From: Flavobacteriaceae bacterium
GTDB taxonomy: Bacteria > Bacteroidota > Bacteroidia > Flavobacteriales > Flavobacteriaceae
Direction of reading: 5' to 3'
Length of the DNA stretch: 64,000 bases
NCBI GenBank assembly: GCA_030726725.1
Contig: JANRDC010000004.1
Location: 1 to 64,000 of the forward strand
Each line of letters starts with the position of its first letter. Positions within the stretch are counted from its first letter, which is position 1. Below, in pieces: positions 18,199 to 28,578 of the stretch. The translations under genes and the position numbers were made by a program. Below the pieces are notes generated by a model. It saw only the letters and a list, made by a program, of their open reading frames with translations. It ran no database searches and was not told where the DNA came from.

Positions 18199-18275
18199 AA
18201 ATATTGATATTAAACATTTGATATACAATGACTTAAATATGTTTATTCCCCTTTGAAAATAGCGTACATTTCAAG

Positions 18276-18311
18276 TTTGTATTCATCGGTTCAAGCAATC
18301 TTTTACCTTTG
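18276..18311 (+). promoter_or_regulatory. Promoter of the ilv operon
   Basis: A TTTG at 18276-18279 and a perfect -7 box TACCTTTG at 18304-18311 are separated by 24 bp. The predicted leader to ilvD is only about 26 nt and contains no leader peptide or hairpin, so classical attenuation is unlikely here. The 145-bp gap after yifB holds nothing else that I recognise. Confidence 0.48.
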
Positions 18312-18343
18312 ATTTATTGGAATACTTGCCTTGAAATTAAACT

Positions 18344-20020
18344 ATGGAACTCAATAAGTACAGCAAAAATGTAACTCAAGATCCTACGCAACCTGCTGCT
18401 CAAGCCATGCTGCACGCTTTGGGATTAAGCGTAGAGGATTTAAAAAAACCATTTATCGGTATTGCAAGCACTGGATACGAGGGAAATCCTTGTAATATGC
18501 ACCTCAATGATTTGGCTAAATCAATCAAAAAAGGGGTTCAAGACACCGATATGATCGGGCTTGTTTTTCATACCATTGGTGTGAGTGATGGAATTTCCAT
18601 GGGAACTTCTGGAATGAGGTATTCTTTGCCCTCTAGAGATATTATTGCCGACTCTATGGAAACGGTTGTTCAGGCCATGAGTTACGATGGTTTGATCCCT
18701 GTGGTGGGTTGTGACAAAAACATGCCTGGAGCACTGATGGCCATGCTTCGCCTAAATCGCCCATCTATTCTGGTCTATGGGGGTACCATCGCCTCTGGTT
18801 GTTACAACGGAAAAAAATTAGATGTGGTCTCTGCTTTCGAAGCATGGGGAGAAAAAGTAGCGGGAACGATCACAGAAAAGGACTACCAAGGTGTAATTCT
18901 CAATGCTTGCCCAGGTCCAGGTGCTTGTGGAGGAATGTATACGGCCAATACCATGGCCTCAGCCATAGAAGCCATGGGAATGGCTTTGCCTTATAACTCA
19001 TCAAATCCCGCCAACGATGAACTCAAGGTCAGTGATGCTGAGCGCGCAGGACAAGCTTTGCGTTTGCTGATTGAAAAAGACCTCAAGCCCAAAGATATTG
19101 TAACCAAAAAGTCGTTGGAAAATGCTTTTAAAGTCATTACGGTACTCGGAGGATCCACCAACGCAGTATTGCATATGTTGGCTATTGCCCACGCTGCAGA
19201 TATTCACTGGACGCTAGAGGATTTTCAAAAAATATCGGACAGTACACCATTTTTAGCTGACTTAAAACCCAGTGGTCAATTCTTGATGGAGGATCTCCAC
19301 GCTGTAGGCGGTGTTCCCGCTGTGATGAAGTTTATGTTGGCCAATGGTATGTTACATGGGGATTGCATGACCGTTACTGGAAAAACCATTGCTGAAAACC
19401 TGGCAGATGTTCCTGACTTAGCACCCGATCAAAAAGTGATTTATCCTTTGGATCACCCCATCAAAGAAAGTGGGCATATCAGAATACTTTTCGGCAATTT
19501 AGCTGAAGAAGGTGCTGTAGCAAAAATAACCGGTAAAGAAGGTTTGTATTTCCAAGGCCCTGCTCGTGTTTTCGAGGGCGAATATGCCGCCAACGATGGA
19601 ATTCAAGCGGGTATGGTCAAATCAGGAGACGTAGTAGTTATTCGCTATGAGGGACCTCAAGGAGGACCTGGAATGCCAGAAATGTTAAAACCTACAGCAG
19701 CCATCATGGGAGCGGGACTCGGTAAGTCGGTGGCACTGATTACCGATGGAAGGTTTTCCGGAGGAACACACGGATTTGTCGTGGGCCACGTATCTCCAGA
19801 AGCGCAGTGCGGAGGAAATATTGCACTAGTTCAAGATGGTGACATCATCACCATAGATGCCAAAACCAATGCTATATCTGTGGCACTTTCAGATCAAGAA
19901 CTAGCTGATCGAAGAGCTCAGTGGGTGGCACCAGCTTTAAAAATCACTAAAGGAAGCATGTACAAATATGCCAAAACAGTTTCATCCGCATCAAAAGGAT
20001 GTACCACAGACCAATTTTAG
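18344..20020 (+). CDS. ilvD: Dihydroxy-acid dehydratase
   Basis: A 558-aa iron-sulfur dehydratase that converts dihydroxyisovalerate or dihydroxymethylvalerate to the corresponding 2-oxo acids, the third common step of valine and isoleucine synthesis. The Fe-S ligands appear as Cys50 (GNPCNMH), Cys123 (GCDKNMPG) and Cys195 ([16 protein letters not shown]). The late block [16 protein letters not shown] is also conserved. Length is normal. First gene of the ilvD-B-N-C-ALDH operon; ilvB follows after 7 bp. Confidence 0.97.
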   Translation: MELNKYSKNVTQDPTQPAAQAMLHALGLSVEDLKKPFIGIASTGYEGNPCNMHLNDLAKSIKKGVQDTDMIGLVFHTIGVSDGISMGTSGMRYSLPSRDIIADSMETVVQAMSYDGLIPVVGCDKNMPGALMAMLRLNRPSILVYGGTIASGCYNGKKLDVVSAFEAWGEKVAGTITEKDYQGVILNACPGPGACGGMYTANTMASAIEAMGMALPYNSSNPANDELKVSDAERAGQALRLLIEKDLKPKDIVTKKSLENAFKVITVLGGSTNAVLHMLAIAHAADIHWTLEDFQKISDSTPFLADLKPSGQFLMEDLHAVGGVPAVMKFMLANGMLHGDCMTVTGKTIAENLADVPDLAPDQKVIYPLDHPIKESGHIRILFGNLAEEGAVAKITGKEGLYFQGPARVFEGEYAANDGIQAGMVKSGDVVVIRYEGPQGGPGMPEMLKPTAAIMGAGLGKSVALITDGRFSGGTHGFVVGHVSPEAQCGGNIALVQDGDIITIDAKTNAISVALSDQELADRRAQWVAPALKITKGSMYKYAKTVSSASKGCTTDQF

Positions 20021-20027
20021 TAAGTAT

Positions 20028-21728
20028 ATGACTGAGACAACAAAACAAATATCTGGTGCAGAAGCCATTGTTCACTGCCTGTTGGCAGAGGGCGTTGACT
20101 TGATTTACGGTTATCCGGGAGGAGCCATTATGCCTTTTTACGATGAACTGTATAAGTTTCAAGATCAATTGCGCCATGTTCTAGTGCGCCACGAGCAAGG
20201 GGCCGCACATGCCGCCCAAGGATATGCTCGAGCTACAGGTAGGGTAGGTGTTGCTGTCGCTACTTCTGGACCGGGCGCTACAAACTTAGTGACTGGGATT
20301 GCAGACGCGCAAATTGATTCCACCCCTTTGGTGTGTATTACTGGACAGGTGGGCCGTCATTTATTGGGATCGGATGCTTTTCAAGAAACCGATATCATTG
20401 GAATTTCCACACCGATTACTAAGTGGAACTACCAAATCACCAAAGCTTCGGAAATACCCTACATTTTGGCTAAGGCATTTTACATTGCCCGTTCAGGTAG
20501 ACCTGGACCAGTATTGGTAGACATCACAAAAAACGCACAGTTTGAATTATTCGACTTTGCGTATTCACCCTGCACCCATGTTCGCTCGTATAATCCTGAA
20601 CCCCAGGTTGACATTGAGTCAGTCAATCAAGCAGCAGCTTTGATTAACCAAGCGCAAAAACCGATGATTGTCTACGGTCAAGGGGTGGTCTTGGGCAATG
20701 CCGAGCAAGAACTCAAAGCATTGATCGAAAAAACAACTATTCCTGCTGCTTGGACCATTTTAGGGAAAAGCGCTTTGCCCACCAAACACAAACACAATGT
20801 AGGTATGGTTGGGATGCACGGAAATTATGCGCCCAATGTACTGACTAACGAATGCGATGTGCTGATCGCGATAGGAATGCGTTTTGATGACCGAGTGACC
20901 GGTGATTTAAATACCTATGCCAAACAAGCTAAAATTATTCATTTTGATATTGACAAGGCGGAGATCGACAAAAACGTCAAAGTAGATGTGGGTGTTTTAG
21001 GAAATTGCAAACAAACTTTGGCAGCAATACTTCCTTTGTTGCATGAAAATGACCACAGTGTTTGGCAATCCTCTTTCGATAAGTTGTATGACATTGAGCT
21101 GCGCGAAGTTATTGAAAAAGAAATGAACCCTACTGGTCCAGGTATCAGCATGGCTGAAGTTATTGAAGAGATCAATAAAGCGACTAATGCCCAAGCAATT
21201 GTGGTCACTGACGTGGGACAACACCAAATGATCGCATGTAGATACGCCCAAGAAACCTTGCCCAAAAGCAATATTACCTCAGGAGGTTTAGGCACTATGG
21301 GATTTGCGCTACCCAGTGCTATTGGTGCTAAAATGGGTGCACCTAAACGCGAAGTGATCGCTGTGATCGGCGATGGAGGATTCCAAATGAACATCCAAGA
21401 ACTAGGCACAATTTATCAAACCCAAACCGCGGTCAAGATTGTTGTGCTCAACAATGAACACCTCGGCATGGTTCGTCAATGGCAAGAGTTGTTTTTTGAC
21501 TCGAGATACGCCTCCACTGTGATGACCAACCCAGACTTTGTCACCATTGCTAAGGGTTATTATATTCCAGGACAAAAAGTGAGTCAAAGATCAGATTTAA
21601 AGGCAGCCATAGCAGAAATGATAGCGGCAAAGACCCCATATTTCCTAGAGGTTAAAGTGGAAAATGAGGAAAATGTTTTCCCTATGATTCCCTCGGGAAG
21701 TTCAGTGTCAGATATTCGTTTAAGCTAG
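20028..21728 (+). CDS. ilvB: Acetolactate synthase, large (catalytic) subunit
   Basis: A 566-aa thiamine-diphosphate enzyme that condenses two pyruvates, or pyruvate with 2-oxobutyrate, to acetohydroxy acids. The catalytic glutamate lies in LVRHEQGAAHAAQGYARA. The thiamine/Mg motif GDGGFQMNIQEL, followed after the usual spacing by VVLNN, is intact. The FAD-region GMHGNYAPN is also visible. The ORF-track start at 19968 lies inside ilvD. The ATG at 20028, 7 bp after the ilvD stop, gives the usual N-terminus (TETTKQISGAEAIVHCL) and is preferred. Its regulatory partner ilvN follows after 9 bp. Confidence 0.96.
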   Translation: MTETTKQISGAEAIVHCLLAEGVDLIYGYPGGAIMPFYDELYKFQDQLRHVLVRHEQGAAHAAQGYARATGRVGVAVATSGPGATNLVTGIADAQIDSTPLVCITGQVGRHLLGSDAFQETDIIGISTPITKWNYQITKASEIPYILAKAFYIARSGRPGPVLVDITKNAQFELFDFAYSPCTHVRSYNPEPQVDIESVNQAAALINQAQKPMIVYGQGVVLGNAEQELKALIEKTTIPAAWTILGKSALPTKHKHNVGMVGMHGNYAPNVLTNECDVLIAIGMRFDDRVTGDLNTYAKQAKIIHFDIDKAEIDKNVKVDVGVLGNCKQTLAAILPLLHENDHSVWQSSFDKLYDIELREVIEKEMNPTGPGISMAEVIEEINKATNAQAIVVTDVGQHQMIACRYAQETLPKSNITSGGLGTMGFALPSAIGAKMGAPKREVIAVIGDGGFQMNIQELGTIYQTQTAVKIVVLNNEHLGMVRQWQELFFDSRYASTVMTNPDFVTIAKGYYIPGQKVSQRSDLKAAIAEMIAAKTPYFLEVKVENEENVFPMIPSGSSVSDIRLS

Positions 21729-21737
21729 TTATAGATT

Positions 21738-22268
21738 ATGGAAAACAAGTGGTATACTATTTCCGTTTACTCGGAAAATCAAGTGGGAATGCTGAATCGA
21801 ATTTCAGGTATCTTTCTAAAAAGACATATCAATATTGAAAGCTTGAATGTTTCTCCCTCAGAAATTCCACAAGTTTCAAAATTCACTATTGTGGTCAATA
21901 CCACCCAAAAATGGGTGGATAACATAGTTGGGCAGATAGAAAAGCAGGTCGAGGTCATCAAGGTGTTTAGCCACCAAGATGATGAAATTATCTACCAAGA
22001 ATCTGCTTTGTTTAAAATTTCATCTAACTTGTTGTTTGATGAGCGACAGATTCAAAATATTATCAAAGAGAGCAACGCTCAAATCGTAACTGTCTCCAGA
22101 GAATTTTTTGTGATTTCCAAAACGGGAAGAAGACATGAGGTCGATGAACTTCACGAGGCGCTCACCCCATTTGGGATACGTCAATTTGTTAGATCTGGAC
22201 GAATAGCTGTTTCTAAAGAGGCGATGCCTATCAGTACTATATTAAACACCATCAACCAAAAAAAATAA
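21738..22268 (+). CDS. ilvN: Acetolactate synthase, small (regulatory) subunit
   Basis: A 176-aa regulatory subunit that activates IlvB and confers feedback inhibition, usually by valine. The N-terminal ACT domain is clear ([34 protein letters not shown]), and a second alpha/beta domain occupies the C-terminal half, as in other small subunits. Location between ilvB and ilvC, 9 bp and 1 bp away, supports the call. Which amino acid inhibits it cannot be read from sequence. Confidence 0.94.
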   Translation: MENKWYTISVYSENQVGMLNRISGIFLKRHINIESLNVSPSEIPQVSKFTIVVNTTQKWVDNIVGQIEKQVEVIKVFSHQDDEIIYQESALFKISSNLLFDERQIQNIIKESNAQIVTVSREFFVISKTGRRHEVDELHEALTPFGIRQFVRSGRIAVSKEAMPISTILNTINQKK

Positions 22269-22269
22269 A

Positions 22270-23745
22270 ATGAGTAATTACTTCAATACACTTTCGCTTA
22301 GGGAACAATTGGCCCAATTAGGACAATGCAGATTTATGGACACCGCTGAATTTTCAGAAGGCGTTGATGCGCTTTTGGGTTTAAAAATCGTGATTATCGG
22401 CTGTGGCGCTCAAGGATTAAACCAAGGACTGAACATGCGTGACAGCGGCTTAGATATATCTTATGCATTGAGAGATGAGGCCATTGCTCAAAAAAGAGCT
22501 TCCTATGTTCAAGCCACAGAAAACGGATTTACGGTGGGCAATTATGAAACTTTGATACCTCAAGCCGATTTAGTGATCAACCTAACTCCTGATAAACAAC
22601 ATACAGCTGTTGTTGCAGCCGTCATGCCTTTGATGAAAAAAGGAGCAACGTTGTCTTATTCTCACGGATTTAATATTGTGGAAGAGGGCACACAAATCAG
22701 AAAAGACCTCACTGTGATTATGGTAGCTCCAAAATCACCTGGATCGGAAGTGAGAGAAGAGTACAAACGAGGTTTTGGCGTTCCGACCCTAATTGCTGTA
22801 CACCCAGAAAATGATCCTCAAGGTAAAGGATTAGCCCAGGCTAAAGCTTATGCTGTGGCGACCGGTGGTCACAAAGCAGGGGTGTTGCAATCTTCTTTTG
22901 TCGCTGAAGTAAAATCTGACTTAATGGGTGAACAAACCATTCTGTGTGGGCTGCTGCAAACTGGATCTATTCTTTGTTTTGATAAAATGGTAGAGAAGGG
23001 CATTGATCCAGGGTATGCGTCTAAATTGATACAATACGGATGGGAAACGGTTACAGAAGGATTAAAATACGGTGGAATCACCCACATGATGGATCGCTTA
23101 TCCAATCCTGCAAAGATTAAAGCATTTGAACTTTCAGAAGAATTGAAAGACATTATGCGTCCTTTATTCCAAAAACATATGGACGATATCATCAGTGGAC
23201 ATTTTTCAAAAACAATGATGGAAGATTGGGCCAATGATGATAAAAACTTGCTCACTTGGCGTGCTCAAACCGCTGAAACTGCTTTTGAGAAGACCCCGGC
23301 TACACCAGAACCCATCAGTGAACAAACTTTTTACGACCAAGGAGTATTGATGGTTGCTATGGTGCGCGCAGGTGTTGAACTAGCATTTGAAGCCATGACA
23401 GACTCGGGAATCATTGCTGAATCCGCATATTATGAGTCACTTCATGAAACTCCACTAATCGCCAATACCATTGCGCGCAAGAAATTATTCGAAATGAATC
23501 GCGTAATTTCAGATACAGCTGAATACGGCTGCTATCTATTTGATCACGCTTGTAAACCATTACTCAAAAATTTTATGCAAAAAATTGATGTTGATGTAAT
23601 TGGTACTACCTTTGGTAAAGACCGTGACCAAAGCGTTTCTAATCAGAAATTAGTCGCCATTAACGCAGTGATTCGTCAGCATCCTGTGGAGGTCGTAGGT
23701 GCTCGTTTGCGCGCCTCTATGACTGCCATGAAGCCCATCGTTTAA
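22270..23745 (+). CDS. ilvC: Ketol-acid reductoisomerase (class II, long form)
   Basis: A 491-aa reductoisomerase that rearranges and reduces acetohydroxy acids, usually with NADPH and Mg2+. The Rossmann segment reads [29 protein letters not shown], and the conserved [16 protein letters not shown] supplies metal ligands. At 491 aa it is the long class II form with a duplicated C-terminal knotted domain, as in E. coli and many Bacteroidota, not the 330-aa class I form. One base separates it from ilvN, and the ALDH gene follows after 9 bp. Confidence 0.96.
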   Translation: MSNYFNTLSLREQLAQLGQCRFMDTAEFSEGVDALLGLKIVIIGCGAQGLNQGLNMRDSGLDISYALRDEAIAQKRASYVQATENGFTVGNYETLIPQADLVINLTPDKQHTAVVAAVMPLMKKGATLSYSHGFNIVEEGTQIRKDLTVIMVAPKSPGSEVREEYKRGFGVPTLIAVHPENDPQGKGLAQAKAYAVATGGHKAGVLQSSFVAEVKSDLMGEQTILCGLLQTGSILCFDKMVEKGIDPGYASKLIQYGWETVTEGLKYGGITHMMDRLSNPAKIKAFELSEELKDIMRPLFQKHMDDIISGHFSKTMMEDWANDDKNLLTWRAQTAETAFEKTPATPEPISEQTFYDQGVLMVAMVRAGVELAFEAMTDSGIIAESAYYESLHETPLIANTIARKKLFEMNRVISDTAEYGCYLFDHACKPLLKNFMQKIDVDVIGTTFGKDRDQSVSNQKLVAINAVIRQHPVEVVGARLRASMTAMKPIV

Positions 23746-23754
23746 ATTTTAATT

Positions 23755-25338
23755 ATGAGTCAATTCATCCCAGAAGCATTTCGTATCGATAAACCTCTAT
23801 CCCTCAATCAATATTTAGTGGGTGGGGAAATCAAAGAATGGGGTGGTTCAGTAATTGATGTGAACTCAACTATTGCTTCAAACGATAGTACCTCATCCAC
23901 TTATCTAGGATCTATTCCCGATATGGATGAGGCATCTGCACTTGAAGCACTTCAGGCTGCAAGCGCTGCATATGATTTAGGCAAAGGCCTGTGGCCGACT
24001 ATGCGACCTATTAAACGCATTAAAGCGATGAAGAAATTCACCGATTTAATGGTTCAAAAAAGGGAGGAAATCGTCAAGTTATTGATGTGGGAAATTGGAA
24101 AATCGCTTCCTGATGCCCAAAAGGAATTTGACCGCACCATTGTATACATCAACGATACCATTGAAGAATACAAAAACATGGATCGGGATGCTGCTCGTTT
24201 TCACCGACATGAGGGTGTGTATGCACAGATTCGCCGAGGTCCTTTGGGGGTAGTACTTTGTTTAGGTCCCTACAATTATCCTTTGAATGAAGCATTTGCC
24301 TTGTTGATACCTGCGCTGATGATGGGCAACACCGTGATATTCAAGCCCGCTAAATACGGTGTCTTGTTAATGGCCCCATTATTGGAAGCATTTGCCAGCT
24401 GTTTTCCTCCAGGTGTAGTCAATATCGTTTTTGGTCGAGGAAGAACCTTGGCTGCGCCAATTATGCGCTCTGGATTAATCGATGTATTGGCTTTAATCGG
24501 CAACAGTACATCGGCCAATGCACTCCAAGAAATCCATCCCAAAAAAAACAGACTGCGTTTGGTTTTGGGACTTGAGGCTAAAAACCCTGCAATTATTTTA
24601 CCGGATGCCGATTTAGACTTAGCTGTTGCTGAGTGCGTCTCCGGAAGCTTGTCTTTTAATGGACAGAGGTGTACTGCATTAAAAATAATCTATGTACACG
24701 AGGATATTGCAGATGAATTTAACCGAAAATTTGCCGAGAAAGTTGACGCTTTGGTATTTGGCAATCCTTGGGACCCAAAGGTGTTTTTAACCCCGCTTCC
24801 AGAAGTGGATAAGCCCGACTATATACAAGGACTTATCGATGATGCAACCTCATTGGGTGCTCAGATACTCAACCCAAAAGGAGGTGAACGCTCTTCCAAT
24901 TTTATTTGGCCAGCAGTGCTTTACCCGGTGGATGACAGCATGCGGGTATTTCACGAAGAGCAGTTTGGTCCTGTAGTTCCTATAGTTCCGTTTGCCGACA
25001 TACAAACCCCACTGGACGATATGGCTAAATCTCCCTACGGACAACAAGTGAGTGTTTTTGGACAAGATCCGCATACCTTGAGTCCTCTAGTAGATGTTTT
25101 GGTCAATTTGGTATGCCGCGTAAACTTGAACTCATCCTGTCAAAGAGGACCTGATATGTATCCTTTTACCGGGCGTAAAGATTCTGCAGTAGCCACATTG
25201 AGCGTACACGACGCCTTGCGATCTTTCTCTATTCGCACTTTTGTAGCTTCTAAAGACAATGAATACAACAATCAAATCCTGAAATCAATCCTGGATGAAC
25301 GGGGCTCAAATTTTCTACACACAGACTATTTGCTATAA
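23755..25338 (+). CDS. NADP-dependent glyceraldehyde-3-phosphate dehydrogenase-like aldehyde dehydrogenase (GapN-type)
   Basis: A 527-aa aldehyde dehydrogenase. The catalytic cysteine lies in [12 protein letters not shown]; the substrate/cofactor region [36 protein letters not shown] is typical of the superfamily. The usual ELGG glutamate motif is replaced by VLGLEAKNP, which I associate with the Bacteroidota proteins annotated as non-phosphorylating NADP-GAPDH. That enzyme oxidises glyceraldehyde 3-phosphate directly to 3-phosphoglycerate and yields NADPH. The gene is 9 bp after ilvC and ends the operon at a terminator, so co-expression with NADPH-using IlvC is likely. The substrate assignment is by family recall only; another aldehyde is possible. 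Confidence 0.8.
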   Translation: MSQFIPEAFRIDKPLSLNQYLVGGEIKEWGGSVIDVNSTIASNDSTSSTYLGSIPDMDEASALEALQAASAAYDLGKGLWPTMRPIKRIKAMKKFTDLMVQKREEIVKLLMWEIGKSLPDAQKEFDRTIVYINDTIEEYKNMDRDAARFHRHEGVYAQIRRGPLGVVLCLGPYNYPLNEAFALLIPALMMGNTVIFKPAKYGVLLMAPLLEAFASCFPPGVVNIVFGRGRTLAAPIMRSGLIDVLALIGNSTSANALQEIHPKKNRLRLVLGLEAKNPAIILPDADLDLAVAECVSGSLSFNGQRCTALKIIYVHEDIADEFNRKFAEKVDALVFGNPWDPKVFLTPLPEVDKPDYIQGLIDDATSLGAQILNPKGGERSSNFIWPAVLYPVDDSMRVFHEEQFGPVVPIVPFADIQTPLDDMAKSPYGQQVSVFGQDPHTLSPLVDVLVNLVCRVNLNSSCQRGPDMYPFTGRKDSAVATLSVHDALRSFSIRTFVASKDNEYNNQILKSILDERGSNFLHTDYLL

Positions 25339-25342
25339 AAAC

Positions 25343-25368
25343 AAAACGGCCCTTAAAGGGCCGTTTTT
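25343..25368. terminator. Bidirectional terminator between ilv and leu operons
   Basis: The stem ACGGCCCT/AGGGCCGT with loop TAA is flanked by AAAA on the left and TTTTT on the right, so it works as an intrinsic terminator in both directions. It lies between the end of the ALDH gene and the stop of leuB on the other strand. Confidence 0.9.
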
Positions 25369-25385
25369 CATTTGATTTTTTGGTT

Positions 25386-26444
25386 TTATATGTGGGCAGC
25401 TAACCAATCGCCCACCTCAGAGGTTTTATAACTTTTTCCTCCCTCGGATAAATCTTCGGTGACGATACCTTCTGCCAATGATTGATTCACTACGTCTCTG
25501 ATGGCTTGCGCTTCAGATTTTAATTGGAAAGCATCCTCAAACATCATAGCTGCGGACAAAACAGTAGCTAGGGGATTGGCGATATCTTTACCAGCAGCTT
25601 GTGGATATGAACCGTGAATCGGTTCAAATAATGAAGTTTTTAAACCCAATGAGGCAGAGGGCATCAATCCCATGGAGCCAGAAATAACAGATGCTTCATC
25701 CGTTAAAATATCACCAAACAAATTTTCTGTAATCAATACATCATAGCTATTGGGCCATTGAACTAATCTCATGGCCACTGCATCGACAAATTCATAGCTC
25801 ACAGTAACTTCTGGATAATCCTTTTCCATGGCTTGAACAGTTTCTCTCCAAAGCCTAGAGGTTTCTAAAACGTTGGCTTTATCCACGCAACACAGTTTTT
25901 TTGAACGCTGCATGGCAAGTTCAAATCCCTTTTTGGCCAATCTTTGCACCTCTTCACGGGTATAAACGCAGTGATCAAAGGCGGTATTTCCTCCATCGGT
26001 ACGACCCTTATCGCCGAAATAGATGCCTCCAGTAAGTTCTCTTAAGAACACGAGGTCTGTACCCTCAATACGTTCTCTTTTCAAGGGTGACTTGTCGATA
26101 AGCGATGGGAAAGTAAAGGTGGGGCGAACATTGGCAAACAATCCCAATTGTTTCCTCATCTGCAACAAACCTTGTTCAGGTCTTACTTTAGCCGATGGGT
26201 CATTGTCGTATTTTGGATGTCCAATGGCGCCGAATAACACAGCGTCTGCTTGAAGACATACTTCATGCGTGGAAGCAGGGTAGGGCTCGCCGCAATCATC
26301 GATGGCTGCGGCTCCTGTCAAGGCAGGCATCCAAGTGATTTCATGACCGTACTTACGGGCCACTGCATCAGATACTTTTACTGCTTGGTCTATTACTTCG
26401 GGACCAATACCATCTCCGGCCAATAAGGCGATTTTTAGCTTCAT
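25386..26444 (-). CDS. leuB: 3-isopropylmalate dehydrogenase
   Basis: A 352-aa NAD-dependent decarboxylating dehydrogenase. It oxidises 3-isopropylmalate in leucine synthesis and, in organisms with citramalate synthase, also 3-methylmalate to 2-oxobutyrate. Visible are LLAGDGIGPEV, the RELTGGIYFG block with catalytic arginine context, the metal-binding ENLFGDILTDEAS and the NAD site GLFEPIHGSYPQAAGKDIANPLA (read as LFEPIHGS). Length and all motifs are normal. It is the last gene of the leuC-leuD-cimA/leuA-leuB operon, 2 bp after its upstream neighbour. Confidence 0.96.
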   Translation of the reverse strand: MKLKIALLAGDGIGPEVIDQAVKVSDAVARKYGHEITWMPALTGAAAIDDCGEPYPASTHEVCLQADAVLFGAIGHPKYDNDPSAKVRPEQGLLQMRKQLGLFANVRPTFTFPSLIDKSPLKRERIEGTDLVFLRELTGGIYFGDKGRTDGGNTAFDHCVYTREEVQRLAKKGFELAMQRSKKLCCVDKANVLETSRLWRETVQAMEKDYPEVTVSYEFVDAVAMRLVQWPNSYDVLITENLFGDILTDEASVISGSMGLMPSASLGLKTSLFEPIHGSYPQAAGKDIANPLATVLSAAMMFEDAFQLKSEAQAIRDVVNQSLAEGIVTEDLSEGGKSYKTSEVGDWLAAHI

Positions 26445-26446
26445 AG

Positions 26447-27973
26447 TTAGATTATATTGAGCATTTTTTCAGTGGCTTTAATCGCGGATACCGTTTGGTC
26501 GGAATCCAAGCCACGGGTAGTAAATTCTTTTTCTGCAAAAAGCCAGGTAATGTGTGTTTCGCACAGAGCATCCGAATGACTTCCTGGCGGTATGCGCACT
26601 GAGTAATCTACCAGTAGAGGTAGCTCTTTTTTTTCTTTTTTATACACAGCCCTTAAGGCATTGATAAATGCGTCGTACTGTCCATCACCGGATGCACTGG
26701 ATTCAAAGGTTTGATCATCCATGCGCAATAAGATAGTTGCTGTAGGATTTAATCCTTTGGCATGAGTCAACACATAAGACTCGATTTTAACCCGATTTAG
26801 GTCAGTACCTCGGTCCAAAACATCAGAAATGATGTAAGGTAAATCGTCTTGGGTAACTTTTTCTTTTTTATCGCCAAGTTCAATGATTCTCGCGGTTACT
26901 TTTCGCAACGCTTCATCGGTCAAACTAAGTCCTAACTCTTGTACGTTCTTTAGGATATTGGCCTTTCCAGAAGTTTTACCCAAGGCGTATTTGCGCTTGC
27001 GACCAAAGCGTTCAGGCAATAAATCGTTAAAGTACAGATTGTTTTTTTCATCTCCATCTGCGTGTATTCCAGCAGTCTGGGTAAATACGTTATCTCCCAC
27101 AATCGGTTTGTTGGCCGGGATGGGAATACCAGTAAACGCAGAAACCAGTTTACTTACTTTAAACAGACTTTTTTCATGAATATTGGTTTTAACCTGTGGA
27201 AAAAAATCGTTTAAACAGGCAATCACACTGGCTAGAGGTGCGTTTCCAGCACGCTCGCCCATGCCATTGACCGTGAGGTGGAGACCGTGAATTCCCGCGT
27301 GAACCGCCTCCATGACGTTAGCCACACTTAAGTCATAATCATTATGACCGTGAAAATCAAAGTGAAGTTCTGGATATTTGCTGATGATACGCTCCAGAAA
27401 ACTGTAGGTTTCACGGTGTGTCAGCACCCCTAAAGTATCTGGTAATAAAACCCTTTTTATGGGTTGAGTGGATAAAAAATGGAGGTAATCCCAGACATAG
27501 GCCTCACTGTTGCGCATCCCGTTACTCCAATCTTCTAAGTAAACATTGGTTTGAATACCCCTTTTTTGCGATTGTGCAATGGTCCATTCAATATCTGCAA
27601 AGTGTTGCTGGGGTGATTTTTTTAATTGATGGGTTAAATGATTTAAAGAACCCTTGGTCAACAAGTTCTGGACTTTAGCTCCAGCTTTATCCATCCAATC
27701 TAAAGAAACCCCACCATCGACAAAAGTGAGCACCTCAACTCTGTTTATGTGTCCTGCTGCTTGTGCCCAGGAGGTAATCTGCTGAACAGCAGATAATTCT
27801 CCGTCTGATACACGTGCAGAAGCCACCTCAATCCTATCGACGCCCAATTCTTCGATCAAGAGTTGTGCTAGGGTGCTTTTTTCAGAAACTGAAAAAGACA
27901 CTCCAGACGTTTGTTCACCATCCCTCAGGGTGGTGTCCATAATCTCAATCGTTCTTTTTTTAATTGGAGACAT
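26447..27973 (-). CDS. cimA: Citramalate/2-isopropylmalate synthase family enzyme (CimA-like)
   Basis: A 508-aa DRE-TIM metallolyase-family acyl-CoA condensing enzyme with a C-terminal LeuA dimerisation (regulatory) domain. The catalytic start is MDTTLRDGEQTSG (Arg17, Asp18), with the metal site FHGHNDYDLSVAN and HLTVNGMGERAGN. From memory it aligns almost without gaps to Leptospira interrogans citramalate synthase (for example NVYLEDWSNG, FTQTAGIHADGD). The three hydrophobic residues reported there to fit pyruvate (Leu81, Leu104, Tyr144) are present as Leu82, Leu105 and Tyr145. I therefore favour pyruvate plus acetyl-CoA to citramalate, which LeuCD and LeuB take to 2-oxobutyrate. Automated annotation would probably say LeuA, and dual use is possible. 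The start shares a base with the leuD stop (TAATG). Confidence 0.8.
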   Translation of the reverse strand: MSPIKKRTIEIMDTTLRDGEQTSGVSFSVSEKSTLAQLLIEELGVDRIEVASARVSDGELSAVQQITSWAQAAGHINRVEVLTFVDGGVSLDWMDKAGAKVQNLLTKGSLNHLTHQLKKSPQQHFADIEWTIAQSQKRGIQTNVYLEDWSNGMRNSEAYVWDYLHFLSTQPIKRVLLPDTLGVLTHRETYSFLERIISKYPELHFDFHGHNDYDLSVANVMEAVHAGIHGLHLTVNGMGERAGNAPLASVIACLNDFFPQVKTNIHEKSLFKVSKLVSAFTGIPIPANKPIVGDNVFTQTAGIHADGDEKNNLYFNDLLPERFGRKRKYALGKTSGKANILKNVQELGLSLTDEALRKVTARIIELGDKKEKVTQDDLPYIISDVLDRGTDLNRVKIESYVLTHAKGLNPTATILLRMDDQTFESSASGDGQYDAFINALRAVYKKEKKELPLLVDYSVRIPPGSHSDALCETHITWLFAEKEFTTRGLDSDQTVSAIKATEKMLNII

Positions 27974-28569
27974 TACAAAGGTGATTGTGCGGCAAATGTG
28001 TCAATCTGATTGGACTGGCTGATTAAAAAATCAATATCATCGAATCCGTGCAACATATTATTTTTCTTGTAGCCATTGATGTCAAAGCTACAAGTAGCAC
28101 CTGTTGTATCGATGGAAATAGTTTGTCCTGGAAGGTCAACAGTGAACGTTGCTTTTGGATCAGACTCTATAGCTTCAAAAATATGCGCCAAAAATTCAGG
28201 GGTAACTTGAACTGGCAAAACACCGATATTCAAGCAGTTGTTTTTAAATATATCTGCAAAAAAACTGGAGACCACACATCTAAATCCATAGTCATAAACA
28301 GCCCAAGCAGCGTGTTCACGAGAAGATCCTGAACCAAAATTTTTTCCTCCAACCAATATTTTGCCAACATACATAGGATTGTTGAGCACAAAATCAGATT
28401 TGGGGGTATTGTCGGGGTTGTAACGCCAATCTCTAAACAAATTATCGCCAAATCCAGTGCGCTCAGTAGCTTTTAAAAATCGCGCTGGTATAATTTGGTC
28501 GGTGTCCACATTTTCAATAGGCAGTGGAACTGCACTTGATTTTAGGGTATTGAAAGGTTCGTAAGCCAT
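27973..28569 (-). CDS. leuD: 3-isopropylmalate dehydratase, small subunit
   Basis: A 198-aa swivel-domain subunit of isopropylmalate isomerase. Together with LeuC it isomerises 2- to 3-isopropylmalate and can also isomerise citramalate. Characteristic motifs are [14 protein letters not shown] near the start and [34 protein letters not shown]. Length is normal for the bacterial LeuD of about 200 aa. It begins 9 bp after leuC and its stop shares a base with the next start, indicating translational coupling. Confidence 0.96.
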   Translation of the reverse strand: MAYEPFNTLKSSAVPLPIENVDTDQIIPARFLKATERTGFGDNLFRDWRYNPDNTPKSDFVLNNPMYVGKILVGGKNFGSGSSREHAAWAVYDYGFRCVVSSFFADIFKNNCLNIGVLPVQVTPEFLAHIFEAIESDPKATFTVDLPGQTISIDTTGATCSFDINGYKKNNMLHGFDDIDFLISQSNQIDTFAAQSPL

Positions 28570-28578
28570 AAGGTTCGA

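Noticed and set aside
19968-20027. Long N-terminal extension of IlvB overlapping ilvD
   Set aside because: The extension is not family-like; the ATG at 20028 sits 7 bp after the ilvD stop and gives the standard N-terminus.
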